This document shows positions 1 to 9,686 of a stretch of DNA of 64,000 bases, one piece after another (within the stretch, counting starts at the first letter, position 1; each line of letters starts with the position of its first letter). The notes beneath the pieces are model-generated. The model did no database searches. It was not told where the DNA came from and saw only the letters and a program-made list of their open reading frames with translations. Both the position numbers and the translations under genes were made by a program. The stretch spans positions 124,001 through 188,000 of the forward strand of contig NZ_PVBT01000008.1 in the NCBI RefSeq assembly GCF_002980555.1, in the 5' to 3' direction. The stretch comes from Phyllobacterium myrsinacearum (GTDB lineage: Bacteria; Pseudomonadota; Alphaproteobacteria; Rhizobiales; Rhizobiaceae).

Positions 1-173
1 GCTTTCCCATCGGCGGCGTCACCATCATCGATCTTCCCAACAGCCATCTGCAATATGCGGTCACGTGGTATGGTCTGGCGGCGACGCTGCTCGCCATCGT
101 GATCATCTCGATGGTGCGGCGCAGGCAGGGCGACAAAGCAGAAACTCAACCTTCGGACTTGACTTCCCGTTGA
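1..173 (+). CDS. SURF1 family protein, C-terminal end (partial)
   Basis: The reading frame entering from the left edge ends at a TGA at 171-173. Its last 57 residues contain the motif NSHLQYAVTWYGLA followed by one hydrophobic helix and a basic tail (MVRRRQ). That is the typical C-terminus of SURF1, the inner-membrane factor for cytochrome c oxidase assembly; the HLQYA-TW stretch precedes the second transmembrane helix in the family. The position directly before ispH matches the cytochrome oxidase cluster-surf1-ispH order of Rhizobiales. The N-terminus is outside the window. Confidence 0.85.
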   Translation, partial: FPIGGVTIIDLPNSHLQYAVTWYGLAATLLAIVIISMVRRRQGDKAETQPSDLTSR

Positions 174-230
174 TTGCCGCCCAATTCCATGGGCACATCA
201 AACGCTTCGACTTCCGCGAGACCTATGACC

Positions 231-1232
231 ATGGCTGACAAGAAACCACTGACAATCCGCCTGTGCGGACCGCGCGGATTTTGCGCTGGAGTGGATCGCG
301 CCATCCAGATCGTTGTCCTGGCGCTGAAGAAATATGGTGCGCCGGTCTATGTCCGGCATGAGATCGTCCACAATCGCTATGTCGTGCAGGGCCTGCAGGC
401 GCGCGGTGCCGTTTTCGTCGAAGAACTCGACGAAATCCCGGCAGAACATCGCAGCCAGCCCGTGGTTTTCTCCGCGCACGGCGTACCGAAGTCGGTGCCG
501 GAGGACGCGGAACACAAGAACCTCTTCTATCTCGATGCCACCTGTCCGCTTGTCTCCAAGGTGCATAAGCAGGCCATGCGGCATCAGCGGCTTGGACGCC
601 ATGTCATTCTGGTCGGCCATTCCGGTCATCCGGAAGTCATCGGAACGATGGGGCAACTGCCGGAGGGCGCGGTAACATTGATCGAAACCATTGAAGACGC
701 GGAGACGTATCAGCCGGCGGACCCCAAGAACCTCGGCTTCGTGACGCAGACGACGCTGTCCGTCGACGACACCGCCGGCATCATTGCCACTCTGCAGAGC
801 CGCTTTCCGGATCTGACCGCACCGGCGGCCGAATCCATCTGCTATGCCACGACAAACCGGCAGGATGCGGTGAAGGCGGCAGCGCCCGGCTGCGATCTCT
901 TCCTCGTCGTTGGTGCGCCGAATTCATCCAATTCGAAACGGCTGGTGGAAGTGGCGGAGCGGTCGGGTGCGGTGCAATCGCTGCTGGTGCAGCGGGCGGC
1001 GGATATCGACTGGGATCTGATCGGCGATATTGCGACCGTCGGCCTCTCCGCCGGTGCATCCGCGCCTGAAATCATTGTCGATGAAATCATCCAGTCCTTT
1101 TCGGAGCGCTATTCCGTGTCGATTGACCTTGCCGAGACGACCATCGAAACCGAGAATTTCCATGTCATGCGCGATCTGCGCGATGTGGAACTGACCAGCG
1201 GCGACATGGCATTCGTCAACGGAAGTCACTGA
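231..1232 (+). CDS. ispH: 4-hydroxy-3-methylbut-2-enyl diphosphate reductase
   Basis: IspH carries out the last step of the MEP isoprenoid pathway, reducing HMBPP to IPP and DMAPP with a [4Fe-4S] cluster. The three cluster cysteines sit in the expected motifs [10 protein letters not shown] (Cys18), [11 protein letters not shown] and [10 protein letters not shown]; the HGVP and SGHPEV motifs are also present. I chose the ATG at 231 because it puts 11 residues before CGPRG, as in Brucella-type proteins; an ATG at 225 and a TTG at 174 are in frame upstream, and no strong ribosome binding site separates them. thrB follows after 2 bases, so the genes are probably co-transcribed with surf1 and rnhA. 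Confidence 0.95.
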   Translation: MADKKPLTIRLCGPRGFCAGVDRAIQIVVLALKKYGAPVYVRHEIVHNRYVVQGLQARGAVFVEELDEIPAEHRSQPVVFSAHGVPKSVPEDAEHKNLFYLDATCPLVSKVHKQAMRHQRLGRHVILVGHSGHPEVIGTMGQLPEGAVTLIETIEDAETYQPADPKNLGFVTQTTLSVDDTAGIIATLQSRFPDLTAPAAESICYATTNRQDAVKAAAPGCDLFLVVGAPNSSNSKRLVEVAERSGAVQSLLVQRAADIDWDLIGDIATVGLSAGASAPEIIVDEIIQSFSERYSVSIDLAETTIETENFHVMRDLRDVELTSGDMAFVNGSH

Positions 1233-1234
1233 TT

Positions 1235-2215
1235 ATGGCTGTCTATACCGATATCAACGAAATCGATCTCGCGCACTTCCTTCGGGATTATGACATTGGC
1301 GAACTGCTCTCCTACAAGGGCATTGCCGAAGGTGTCGAGAATTCCAACTATCTGCTGCATACCAGCAAGGGATCCTACATCCTGACGCTCTATGAAAAGC
1401 GGGTGAACAGCAATGATCTGCCGTTCTTTCTGGGGCTGATGCAGCACCTGGCACGCAAGGGGATCAGCTGTCCCTTGCCGGTCGGGCAGAAAAACGGCTC
1501 CAGCATAGGTGAACTCGCGGGGCGCCCGGCCGCTATCGTGACCTTCCTGGAAGGCATGTGGATGCGCAGGCCCACGGTGCAGCACTGCCACGCGCTGGGA
1601 GAGGCACTGGCGCGCATGCACGTGGCCGGTGCAGATTTCCCCATGCGCCGCACGAATGCGCTCTCCGTCGCTGGCTGGCGGCCATTGTGGAACAATTCAA
1701 AGGCCAATGCCGACCGGGTCGAGCCGGGCCTTGCCAGTGAGACGGAAGCCGATCTGGCATTTTTCGAAGCCCATTGGCCGCAACATCTGCCGGCCGGTGT
1801 TATTCATGCCGACCTTTTCCCGGACAATGTGTTCTTTCTCGGCGACAAGCTTTCCGGCCTGATCGATTTCTATTTCGCCTGCACGGATCTGCTTGCCTAC
1901 GATGTCGCGGTCTGCCTGAATGCCTGGTGCTTTGAAAAAGACCATTCGTTCAATCTGACCAAGGGCACGGCATTGCTGCGCGGTTATAATTCCGTGCGTC
2001 CCCTTTCGGTGGAGGAGGCGGACAGCCTGCCCATCCTCGCGCGCGGCTCGGCCCTGCGTTTCATGCTGACCCGGCTCTATGACTGGCTGACGGTTCCCGA
2101 GGGCAGCTTTGTCGTCAAGAAAGACCCGATGGAATATGTCCGCCGCATGCGCTTCCATCGCCAGATCAAATCCGCCGAAGAATATGGCCTGCTGCCAGCG
2201 GGTGCCGCCTCGTGA
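1235..2215 (+). CDS. thrB: Homoserine kinase (APH-fold type)
   Basis: Phosphorylates L-homoserine in threonine synthesis. The 326-residue protein has the aminoglycoside-phosphotransferase fold: the catalytic loop is [12 protein letters not shown] (HxDxxxxN) followed by the metal-binding LIDFYFA. This is the ThrB variant of alpha- and some gammaproteobacteria, unrelated to the GHMP-kinase ThrB of E. coli. It starts 2 bases after ispH and its stop overlaps the rnhA start by 4 bases. The partner threonine synthase is about 7.5 kb away on the other strand. Confidence 0.95.
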   Translation: MAVYTDINEIDLAHFLRDYDIGELLSYKGIAEGVENSNYLLHTSKGSYILTLYEKRVNSNDLPFFLGLMQHLARKGISCPLPVGQKNGSSIGELAGRPAAIVTFLEGMWMRRPTVQHCHALGEALARMHVAGADFPMRRTNALSVAGWRPLWNNSKANADRVEPGLASETEADLAFFEAHWPQHLPAGVIHADLFPDNVFFLGDKLSGLIDFYFACTDLLAYDVAVCLNAWCFEKDHSFNLTKGTALLRGYNSVRPLSVEEADSLPILARGSALRFMLTRLYDWLTVPEGSFVVKKDPMEYVRRMRFHRQIKSAEEYGLLPAGAAS

Positions 2216-2655
2216 AGTCGATACAGGTTTTTACCGATGGCGCCTGTTCCGGCAATCCCGGCCCCGGCGGCTGGGGCGCTGTCCTGCGCTGGAACGGCAA
2301 TGAGAAAGAGCTTTCCGGCGGTGAAGCCGATACCACGAACAACCGCATGGAGCTGATGGCCGCCATTGCCGCGCTCAATGCGCTGAAGGAGCCTTGTTCC
2401 GTCGATCTCTATACGGATTCGGTCTATGTCCGTGATGGCATTTCCGGCTGGATCGAGGGCTGGAAGCGCAATGGCTGGAAAACCGCCGCGAAGAAGCCCG
2501 TGAAGAATGCCGAACTTTGGCAGGCTCTCGATGAGGCGCGCAAGCGCCACAAGGTGGTCTGGCACTGGGTCAAGGGCCATGCGGGCCATCCGGAGAACGA
2601 GCGCGCCGACGAGCTTGCCCGAACCGGCATGGCGCCGTTCAAGAACAAATCCTGA
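2212..2655 (+). CDS. rnhA: Ribonuclease HI
   Basis: Cuts the RNA strand of RNA-DNA hybrids. The 147-residue protein is of normal bacterial length and has the catalytic carboxylates in [32 protein letters not shown] and [11 protein letters not shown]. The GTG start at 2212 overlaps the thrB stop (GTGA), indicating translational coupling. A GC-rich hairpin follows directly. Confidence 0.96.
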   Translation: MKSIQVFTDGACSGNPGPGGWGAVLRWNGNEKELSGGEADTTNNRMELMAAIAALNALKEPCSVDLYTDSVYVRDGISGWIEGWKRNGWKTAAKKPVKNAELWQALDEARKRHKVVWHWVKGHAGHPENERADELARTGMAPFKNKS

Positions 2656-2661
2656 GCAAAC

Positions 2662-2688
2662 AAAAGGGCCGGTCAGACCGGCCCCTTG
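2662..2688. terminator. Bidirectional hairpin terminator between rnhA and peroxiredoxin gene
   Basis: An 8-bp perfect stem (2666-2673 with 2677-2684, sequence GGGCCGGT/ACCGGCCC) lies between two convergent genes. Read on the minus strand it is followed by TTTTG, so it is the better terminator for the peroxiredoxin gene; on the plus strand the T tract is poor. Confidence 0.7.
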
Positions 2689-2710
2689 CATGGGTTGGCT
2701 CTGGCGCTGT

Positions 2711-3196
2711 TTACAGCTGGCCGAGCAGCGTCGCTGCGCTTGACGTCACTGCCTGACCCGGCGAATCCTCGATGTTGAGTTCCTTGACCACGCCATCCTC
2801 GACAAGCATGGAATAGCGCTTGGAGCGCACGCCCATCGTGCCGGCGGCAAGGTCGATATCAAGGCCGACCGCCTTGGTGAAGGTCGCATTGCCATCCGAA
2901 AGGTACTGGATCTTGCCTTCGCCATTGGTGGCCTTGGCCCAGGCGCCCATCACATGCGGATCATTGACGGCGACAACGGCGATGGTGTCGACACCCTTGG
3001 CCAGAATGGCATCGCGGTTTTCAAGATAACCCGGCAGATGGTTCATGCTGCAGGTCGGGGTGAAGGCACCCGGTACAGCGAACAGCACCACCTTCTTGCC
3101 CTTGAACAGCGCGTCCGAGCTGACTTCGCTGACACCGTCATCGGATTTTGTCTTGAACGTGGCGTCCGGCAAACGCTCGCCTACCTTGATTGTCAT
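2711..3196 (-). CDS. Peroxiredoxin, Prx5/hybrid-type 1-Cys
   Basis: A thiol peroxidase that reduces hydroperoxides, usually with glutathione/glutaredoxin in this family. The 161-residue protein carries the peroxidatic motif PGAFTPTCS with Cys49. No other cysteine is present, so it is a 1-Cys enzyme that needs an external thiol. The start at 3196 (MTIKVGERLP) matches the family; an in-frame extension to 3313 is mostly basic, unrelated sequence. It is convergent with rnhA. Confidence 0.92.
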   Translation of the reverse strand: MTIKVGERLPDATFKTKSDDGVSEVSSDALFKGKKVVLFAVPGAFTPTCSMNHLPGYLENRDAILAKGVDTIAVVAVNDPHVMGAWAKATNGEGKIQYLSDGNATFTKAVGLDIDLAAGTMGVRSKRYSMLVEDGVVKELNIEDSPGQAVTSSAATLLGQL

Positions 3197-3272
3197 GAAT
3201 TGGCTCCATATGAACAAAACTAGCCCTATGGAGATAGGGCGTGCATGATCAAAAGTCGAGGGTGGGCAGGTG

Positions 3273-4142
3273 CTATTCCTGTGCCTCAAGCTTGCCTGAA
3301 ACCGCTTTCTCACCCTGGACCAGAGTGTAGTTCAGCGTCACGGCCTTCTTGTCCTTGCCGGTGAGGACCGGCACCGAAAACACGGCGGTCGCCGCCTCGC
3401 GGCTTTTCAGTTTCGCCATGCCGAACGTCACGCCGCCTTCGCCGGCAACGAAGAGGTCGGACTGCGGCTGATCTGCCGGCAATTGCACCGTGATCTTGAC
3501 ATGGTCATCCCTGCGCACGGCACTTTTCACGCCGAACGATGCCGAGGCCTTGTCAGGCAGGGCTGCAAATGCATCGCTGACAAGCGTTTTTGTCAGCGCG
3601 TCCGACGGGCTGTTGTCGATGGAAATATCGAATTCGGCGGTCACCGGAATGCAGATCGCCTCGCAGATGCCAAGAAAGGCATGGCCCTTGAACTGGGCTG
3701 GCTTGGACGGGTCGGCCAATGTCAGGATGACCGGCAGTGCGACAGATTTCTTGTAGCCTGCCCATTTCGAATTGCCGTCCTCAAACCGGTGCGGGGCGGG
3801 AAACCCAAGCGAATAGGTCTTGATGTTGCCTTCCTGCGAGAGCGCCAGTTCCGGCGGCACACCGGCATCGCCAGGTTCGCGCCAATAGGTTTTCCAGCCG
3901 GGATCAAGATTGATCTGCACGGCGCCGTGGACTTCGCTTACGCCCTTCTGGGGATTGTCGACGATCAGCCGGACACTGCCTCCGGGGGTCTTTGTCCAAT
4001 CGGAGTTTCCAGCCTGCGAAGGCGAGGCAAAGGCGGCAGCACTCAATGCTGCAGCGAGAAAAATGGGCATGGTCGTGTTCATGCGCGGACCATTGCAGGC
4101 CTTTTCGGCCTTATCAAGGATGTCACGGAATTTGCTCATCAT
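3273..4142 (-). CDS. Periplasmic DsbD-alpha-domain protein
   Basis: The mature part resembles the N-terminal (alpha, 'DsbC' PF11412) domain of the thiol:disulfide interchange protein DsbD: an immunoglobulin-like fold with the redox pair in GICEAICIPV (CxxxC). A hydrophobic signal peptide ending ASPSQA starts at the internal ATG at 4082, which may be the true start; the outer start at 4142 would add 20 residues with no ribosome binding site. No membrane DsbD-beta domain or thioredoxin-like gamma domain is encoded here, so its electron donor is not evident. It may deliver electrons to periplasmic or cytochrome c maturation substrates; that is inference. Confidence 0.8.
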   Translation of the reverse strand: MMSKFRDILDKAEKACNGPRMNTTMPIFLAAALSAAAFASPSQAGNSDWTKTPGGSVRLIVDNPQKGVSEVHGAVQINLDPGWKTYWREPGDAGVPPELALSQEGNIKTYSLGFPAPHRFEDGNSKWAGYKKSVALPVILTLADPSKPAQFKGHAFLGICEAICIPVTAEFDISIDNSPSDALTKTLVSDAFAALPDKASASFGVKSAVRRDDHVKITVQLPADQPQSDLFVAGEGGVTFGMAKLKSREAATAVFSVPVLTGKDKKAVTLNYTLVQGEKAVSGKLEAQE

Positions 4143-4255
4143 TTCTATGTGAGGCGTCCGTTATTTCCCGGGCGAAAGCGCCCGAACTCCGGCTCTTTTT
4201 ACAATTCCTCATTCAAAGCCGTTGTCATTTGCGCAATCCTTGATACCTTTGTTCG

Positions 4256-4858
4256 ATGGATATTTTCAGAACGGCGAACAAAGAGACCGGATTTCTGAAT
4301 GGTCAATTCCTGCTGGCGATGCCGGGAATGGACGACAGCCGGTTCGCGCGTTCGGTCATCTATGTCTGTGCGCACTCGGAAAAGGGCGCCATGGGGCTGA
4401 TCATCAATCGCCCGCAGGAGATGGAATTCTCCGACATTCTGGTGCAGCTCGGCGTTCTTGATGAACATCAGGCCATCATGCTGCCCGACTGCACCCGCGA
4501 TTTCATCGTGCGCAATGGCGGACCGGTGGAGATGCGCCGCGGCTTTGTCCTGCATTCCGACGATTATCTGACGGATTCCACCATGCCGGTCTCCGAAGAG
4601 ATTTGCCTGACCGGCACGGTGGATATACTGCGCGCCATATCCGGCGGGCGTGGTCCGCGCTGTGCGCTGATGACCCTGGGCTATTCGGGCTGGGCGGCGG
4701 GGCAGCTTGAAAACGAGATCGCCAACAATGGCTGGCTCACTTGCCGTGCGCCGCAGGAATTGCTTTTCGACACCGACCTTGAAAGCAAGTACGACCGCTT
4801 GCTGGCGCATATGGGCGTTGATCCTTCACGCCTCGCCAGCGTTGCCGGCCACGCCTGA
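4256..4858 (+). CDS. YqgE/AlgH family protein (UPF0301)
   Basis: The 200-residue protein starts with the family pattern ([12 protein letters not shown], then the [20 protein letters not shown] segment) and ends with a [15 protein letters not shown] helix. YqgE proteins are widespread in proteobacteria; their biochemical role is not firmly established. It is divergent from the DsbD-domain gene and convergent with the EAL gene, ending 2 bases from it with no terminator visible. Confidence 0.92.
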   Translation: MDIFRTANKETGFLNGQFLLAMPGMDDSRFARSVIYVCAHSEKGAMGLIINRPQEMEFSDILVQLGVLDEHQAIMLPDCTRDFIVRNGGPVEMRRGFVLHSDDYLTDSTMPVSEEICLTGTVDILRAISGGRGPRCALMTLGYSGWAAGQLENEIANNGWLTCRAPQELLFDTDLESKYDRLLAHMGVDPSRLASVAGHA

Positions 4859-4860
4859 CC

Positions 4861-7761
4861 CTACGATGCCTTTGACTGCTGGAACTGCTCGCGCAGCAGC
4901 TTTGTTGCGACATCGAGCGTCAGCGGCGGGCTGAACATGAAGCTTTGCGCGTATTCGCAGCCCATCTGGCGCAATTGCAGCGCGTCGCTCTCATTCTCGA
5001 TGCCTTCGGTAACAACAGAAAGGCCGAGATCGTGGGCCATGCTGATCATCGAACGCAGCAGCGTGACTTTCTGCGGCTGTTCGGCCTTGAGGAATGATCG
5101 GTCGATCTTGATCATGTCGAAGGGGAACGAGGTGAGGTAGGAGAGGGATGAATAGCCGGTTCCGAAATCGTCCAGCGATACACCGACACCCATGGCCTTG
5201 ATGCTGGAAAGCACATGCGCGGATCGCTCGGGATTCTCCATCATCAGGGATTCCGTCAGTTCCAGTTTCAGGCTGGCCGGATCGATCTGTGTCTGGGTCA
5301 GCACCGAGCGCACATCGTCGATGAGATCCTGCCGGATCAGCTGGCTGCTCGATATGTTCACCGAGACAAACAGCGGCGTGGCGCCGATGGTGCGCTGCCA
5401 ATTGACGAGGTCTTCCGCTGCATGCTGCATGACGAACAGGCCAAGCTGCACGATCAGCCCCGAGCTTTCGGCAATCGGGATGAATTCGGATGGCGGAATC
5501 GAGCCGCGGCGCGGATGATCCCATCGCATCAGGGCTTCAAAACCGGCAATGGTGTTGTCCTCCAGCCGCACGATCGGCTGATAGGCAATGTGAATTTCGT
5601 GGCGTTCGAGCGCGCGGCGCAGGTCGGATTCGAGCTGCAGCTTGTCGCTGCCCACGGCCCGGAACGCCGGACGGAAGGGTTCGATCCGGTCGCCGCCAAA
5701 GCGTTTCGCCTGGAACATGGCAAGCTCGGCGTCCTTCACGAGGTCTTCCGGTGAGGCGGTGCTGCCGCTGGTCCAGGTGATCAGGCCAAGCGATGCGGTC
5801 AGGACGATTTCGCGCTTGGCGAAGGCAATGGGCGCGCGGATGGCCTGTTTGACGGCTTCGGCAAAGGCGGCGATGCGGGCAGGCTCGACTTCCGATACCA
5901 GGATAAGGCCGAACTGGTCGGCGGAGAGGCGGCTCAACGTGTCCTGCGGCCGCAGGAGACGATGCAGGCGCCGCGAGACGGTCAGAAGGAACGTATCGCC
6001 TGCCGACATGCCGAGCCCGTCATTGACCTGCTTGAAGCGGTCGATATCGATGATGAACACGGTCGGGCGGATCTTGCTTTCGGTCTGCGCCATGGTGATG
6101 ACCGAGCCGAGGCGGTCGAGGAACAATTCACGGTTGGGCAGGCCGGTCAGATTGTCGTGGACAGCGTCGTGCAGCAGGCGTTCTTCTGCCTTTTTCTGCT
6201 CGGTCACATCGATGAGGGTGCCGACGCAGCGGACAATCTCACCGTCGGAACCGATCACCGGGCGGGCTTTCAGCGTGTACCAGTAGTAGTGGCCGTCATT
6301 GGCGCGCAGGCGGAAAGTCTGCGAGATGCGGCCGCGGCGGTTTTCCAGAATGACGTCGAGCGTGGTGCGGAAACGGTCGCGGTCGTCGGCATGCAGCGTT
6401 GGCAGCCAGTTGCGCACGGCGCCGTGCAGCGAACTCGCCGATGCACCGAGGAAATTGGTAAGGTCCGGCGTCGTGACGACGCGGTCGCGCGGCACGTCCC
6501 AGTCCCAGACGATGTCGCCGGAACCGATGATGGCCAGCGCCTGCCGTTCCACATCGGAGAACAGCCCCTGCTGCAGGGCACCACCGGAAAAGGCGTGCTG
6601 CATGACGGTGAACCCGATGAGCAGGACGATCAGCACCAGCCCGCCGCCGAGCGCCGGCTGGACGATGTCATTGGCCAGAATGCCGGAGACGGTCAGCCAG
6701 CTTCCCAGCAGCCATACAAGCAGGAGCAGCCAGGTCGGTATGAGCATGATCGCCCGGTCGTAACTGCGGAATGAAAAGAAGCCGATGAGAACGATGCCGG
6801 CAATGACGGTCAGGGCAAAGGAGAAGCGGGCAATACCCGACGCGATGGGCGGATCGAAAATAGCCACGCCGGAGAGAATACCAAGGCCCAGAATCCAGGT
6901 CAGCGCGCCGTAACTGAAATTGTCGTGCCAGCGGTTGAGATTGAGATAGGTGAAAAGAAAGATCACCAGCGTTGCCGCCAGCGCCACTTCGGTGCCCGCC
7001 CGCCAGACCTGTTCGTTGCCCGGTGTGATCTCGATCAGCTTGTTCCAGAAGCCGAAATCCACACAGATATAGGCAAGAACCGCCCAGGCCATGGCTGCAG
7101 TGGCTGGAAAGAGCGACGTTCCCTTGACGACAAAAAGAATGGTCAGAAACAGGGCGAGAAGACCGGCAATGCCGAGCAGGATGCCGCGGTAAAGCGTGTA
7201 GGAATTGACCGTGTCCTTATAGGCATTGGGCTCCCACACATAGACCTGCGGCAGGTTGGGCGAGGCAAGTTCGGCGACAAAGGTAATGACCGAACCGGGA
7301 TTGAGGGTGACCAGGAAAATATCGGCATCTTCGCTGGCCTGCCTGTCGAGGGCAAAGCCCTCGCTGGGGGTGATGGAGGTAATGCGCGTCGAGCCGAGAT
7401 CCGGCCAGATGAAACCCGATCCGACCAGGCGGAAGTGCGGGGCGACGATCAGGCGGTCGATCTGTTCATCGGTGGGATTGGCCAGCGAAAATGCGGCCCA
7501 GTCACCGGTCGAGCGGCTGTCATTGGCCTGCACCTCGATGCGGCGGACAATGCCGTCGGTGCCGGGCGCCGTGGAAATCTGGAAGGTCTCACCCTGGTTC
7601 CGGTAAATCTCGACGGCCTTGGACAGGTCGAGTGCGGTGCTTTCCTTGGTGATCTTGATGGTTTCAAAGGCGCTGGCAGCCGACAGCATGGACATCATCA
7701 AAAAGATGAGGACAAAAATCCTCGATAAGCCTTTCAGCATGTGTCCGGTCAATGATGCCAC
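4861..7761 (-). CDS. Membrane GGDEF/EAL protein with 7TMR-DISM sensor and PAS domain
   Basis: A 966-residue cyclic-di-GMP enzyme. In order: signal peptide (to about 31), periplasmic 7TMR-DISM-type beta domain (about 40-180), seven transmembrane helices (about 190-390), PAS/PAC (about 410-515), GGDEF (about 525-690) and EAL (about 700-950). The signature loop of the GGDEF domain reads RLSADQFG instead of RLGGDEFA, so diguanylate cyclase activity is unlikely. The EAL domain keeps FEALMRW, ELTESLMM and DDFGTGYSSL, so c-di-GMP hydrolysis is expected. The GTG start at 7761 has AAAGG upstream; an ATG at 7740 would give a shorter signal peptide. It is last in the minus-strand run thrC-M16-GNAT-EAL. 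Confidence 0.93.
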   Translation of the reverse strand: MASLTGHMLKGLSRIFVLIFLMMSMLSAASAFETIKITKESTALDLSKAVEIYRNQGETFQISTAPGTDGIVRRIEVQANDSRSTGDWAAFSLANPTDEQIDRLIVAPHFRLVGSGFIWPDLGSTRITSITPSEGFALDRQASEDADIFLVTLNPGSVITFVAELASPNLPQVYVWEPNAYKDTVNSYTLYRGILLGIAGLLALFLTILFVVKGTSLFPATAAMAWAVLAYICVDFGFWNKLIEITPGNEQVWRAGTEVALAATLVIFLFTYLNLNRWHDNFSYGALTWILGLGILSGVAIFDPPIASGIARFSFALTVIAGIVLIGFFSFRSYDRAIMLIPTWLLLLVWLLGSWLTVSGILANDIVQPALGGGLVLIVLLIGFTVMQHAFSGGALQQGLFSDVERQALAIIGSGDIVWDWDVPRDRVVTTPDLTNFLGASASSLHGAVRNWLPTLHADDRDRFRTTLDVILENRRGRISQTFRLRANDGHYYWYTLKARPVIGSDGEIVRCVGTLIDVTEQKKAEERLLHDAVHDNLTGLPNRELFLDRLGSVITMAQTESKIRPTVFIIDIDRFKQVNDGLGMSAGDTFLLTVSRRLHRLLRPQDTLSRLSADQFGLILVSEVEPARIAAFAEAVKQAIRAPIAFAKREIVLTASLGLITWTSGSTASPEDLVKDAELAMFQAKRFGGDRIEPFRPAFRAVGSDKLQLESDLRRALERHEIHIAYQPIVRLEDNTIAGFEALMRWDHPRRGSIPPSEFIPIAESSGLIVQLGLFVMQHAAEDLVNWQRTIGATPLFVSVNISSSQLIRQDLIDDVRSVLTQTQIDPASLKLELTESLMMENPERSAHVLSSIKAMGVGVSLDDFGTGYSSLSYLTSFPFDMIKIDRSFLKAEQPQKVTLLRSMISMAHDLGLSVVTEGIENESDALQLRQMGCEYAQSFMFSPPLTLDVATKLLREQFQQSKAS

Positions 7762-7775
7762 GAATTCAACCTTTA

Positions 7776-8360
7776 TTATTTAGCACGCACATCGTCTTCT
7801 ATGAGCGAGAAGAGCAGATGGTCTTGCCACATACCATTTATTTTCAGGTAGGAGCGTAGCAGTCCTTCCCTCTGAAATCCGGCTTTTTCGAGAAGGCGGA
7901 TCGATCTTTCATTGCTTGGAATACAGGCGGCTTCCAGCCGGTGCAACCGGACTTTGGTAAAAGCATGGGATATCAGCAGGCGCAACGCCTCGCTCATATA
8001 GCCCTGACCGGCATAGGGCGCACCCATCCAGTACCCAATCATGCCGTTTTGGCCGACACCCCGCCGGATATTGCCAAGCGTGATGCCGCCGAGCAGGCGT
8101 GAATCTGAATTGTGGAAAAGAAAGAACGGATGCGCCGTTCCTGCGGCCGCTTCGTCGTCATAGTGCCGTATCCGGTGGCGGAATGCGCTGCGCTCCAGAT
8201 CGTCGTCCGCCCACAGCGGTTCCCACGGCGCGAGGAAATCCCGGCTCAGCGCGCGCAGATTGGCCCAGGCCCGATAGTCGGAAATCTGTGGCGGGCGCAG
8301 ATAAAGCCTTTCGCCCTGCAGCAAGGGCGAAGCACTTTTCAGGAAGGGCAGGGCGATCAT
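7776..8360 (-). CDS. GNAT acetyltransferase, RimJ/RimL-like
   Basis: The 194-residue protein has RimJ-type features: GERLYLRPPQISDY near the start, the acetyl-CoA loop GYWMGAPYAGQGYMSEAL, and LEAACIPSNERSIRLLEKAGF. RimJ-like enzymes acetylate the N-terminus of ribosomal proteins or other substrates; the substrate here is not known. It lies 20 bases downstream of the M16 peptidase gene and 14 bases before the EAL gene, consistent with one operon. The same order is usual in Rhizobiales. Confidence 0.9.
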   Translation of the reverse strand: MIALPFLKSASPLLQGERLYLRPPQISDYRAWANLRALSRDFLAPWEPLWADDDLERSAFRHRIRHYDDEAAAGTAHPFFLFHNSDSRLLGGITLGNIRRGVGQNGMIGYWMGAPYAGQGYMSEALRLLISHAFTKVRLHRLEAACIPSNERSIRLLEKAGFQREGLLRSYLKINGMWQDHLLFSLIEDDVRAK

Positions 8361-8380
8361 GGCGGTATGCCGCTGACGCT

Positions 8381-9676
8381 CTAGACCGCTATTTTCCGTG
8401 GGCTTGGCGTTGCCGATGCCAGCCCATGTCGAATATCAGGGAACTTCATCAATGGGGCGATGGGACCAACGGCAGCCAAAGTCGGCGATGCGTCGATGAA
8501 CAGCCGTCCGGCAAGATCGGTCAGGCGTTCCGTGGTGATCTTGGACAGGCGCTCCACCAGTTCTTCGGTGGAAACCGCATGGCCATAGAGCAGCATCTGG
8601 CGGGCAATCTGCCCGGCGCGGCTTGCCGCGCTCTCATGCGACATCAGCAGGCTGGCGCGGTACTGCGCCCGTGCGCGGTTCAATTCGTCCTGCCCGATGT
8701 TGCGCGCCGCTTCATGCAATTCGTTGATGATGACGGGGACGAGCTTTTTCAGGTGGCTGCGTCCGGTTGCGGCATGAATGCCGAAAACGCCGGTGTCGGA
8801 GAATCCCCAATGGAAGGCATAGACCGAATAGCACAGCCCGCGCTTTTCCCGCACTTCCTGAAACAGCCGTGAGGACATGCCGCCGCCAAGAATCATGGCA
8901 AGGAGCTGCGAGGCATAGAAGTCGCGCACGTGATAGGCGCGGCCCTCGAAGCCGAGAACGACCTGCGCATCCATCAATTCACGCTGCTCGCGGAAATCTC
9001 CGCCGACATAATGGGCGACATCGGGTTCCGGCGCCGTCGTCTTCGCCCGGAAAGAGCCAAGGCGGCTTTCGACTTCGCGCACGAAGTCGTCGTGCTTGAC
9101 GCCGCCGGCCGCCACAACGACCATGCGTTCGGCGCTGTACTGGTCATCCATATAGCGGCGCAGATCGGCTGACGAAAAGGACTGGACGGTTTCCGGCGTG
9201 CCAAGAATGGTGCGCCCGATCGTCTGGTTGCGGAAGGCGGTTTCGGTGAACCGGTCGAAGACCACATCGTCGGGCGTGTCATGCGCCGCGCCGATTTCCT
9301 GCATGATCACGTTTTTCTCGCGTTCCAGCTCTTCCGCATCAAATTTGGAGCTGTTGAGAATATCGGCGAGAATATCGATGGCCAGCGGCATGTCATCGCG
9401 CAGGACGCGGGCATAGAAGGATGTCGTTTCGACGCTGGTGGCGGCATTGATCTCGCCGCCCACATCCTCGATATCGGCGGCTATTTTCCAGGCGGAGCGA
9501 TTTTCCGTTCCCTTGAAGGCCATATGTTCCAGAAGATGGGCAATACCGTGCTGATTGCTCGCCTCGTTACGTGATCCTGCCTTGACCCAGATGCCAAGGG
9601 CTACACTCTCCACATGCGGCATTGTCTCTGTCGCAATCGTCAGACCGTTGGAGAGGCGACTGATTTCAACGCCCAT
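8381..9676 (-). CDS. M16 family zinc peptidase (mitochondrial-processing-peptidase-like)
   Basis: The 431-residue protein carries the inverted zinc motif HLLEH at His47-xx-Glu50-His51 in GIAHLLEHMAFKGTENRS, with the family continuation EDVGGEINAATSVETTSFYARV. The glycine-rich MILGGGMSSRLFQEVREKRGL segment typical of the processing peptidase beta subunit is also present. It is the active single-chain type found in alphaproteobacteria. A good ribosome binding site (AAGGAGC) precedes the ATG at 9676. It begins 10 bases after thrC, an arrangement conserved in Rhizobiales. Confidence 0.95.
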   Translation of the reverse strand: MGVEISRLSNGLTIATETMPHVESVALGIWVKAGSRNEASNQHGIAHLLEHMAFKGTENRSAWKIAADIEDVGGEINAATSVETTSFYARVLRDDMPLAIDILADILNSSKFDAEELEREKNVIMQEIGAAHDTPDDVVFDRFTETAFRNQTIGRTILGTPETVQSFSSADLRRYMDDQYSAERMVVVAAGGVKHDDFVREVESRLGSFRAKTTAPEPDVAHYVGGDFREQRELMDAQVVLGFEGRAYHVRDFYASQLLAMILGGGMSSRLFQEVREKRGLCYSVYAFHWGFSDTGVFGIHAATGRSHLKKLVPVIINELHEAARNIGQDELNRARAQYRASLLMSHESAASRAGQIARQMLLYGHAVSTEELVERLSKITTERLTDLAGRLFIDASPTLAAVGPIAPLMKFPDIRHGLASATPSPRKIAV

Positions 9677-9686
9677 TCAATGCTCC

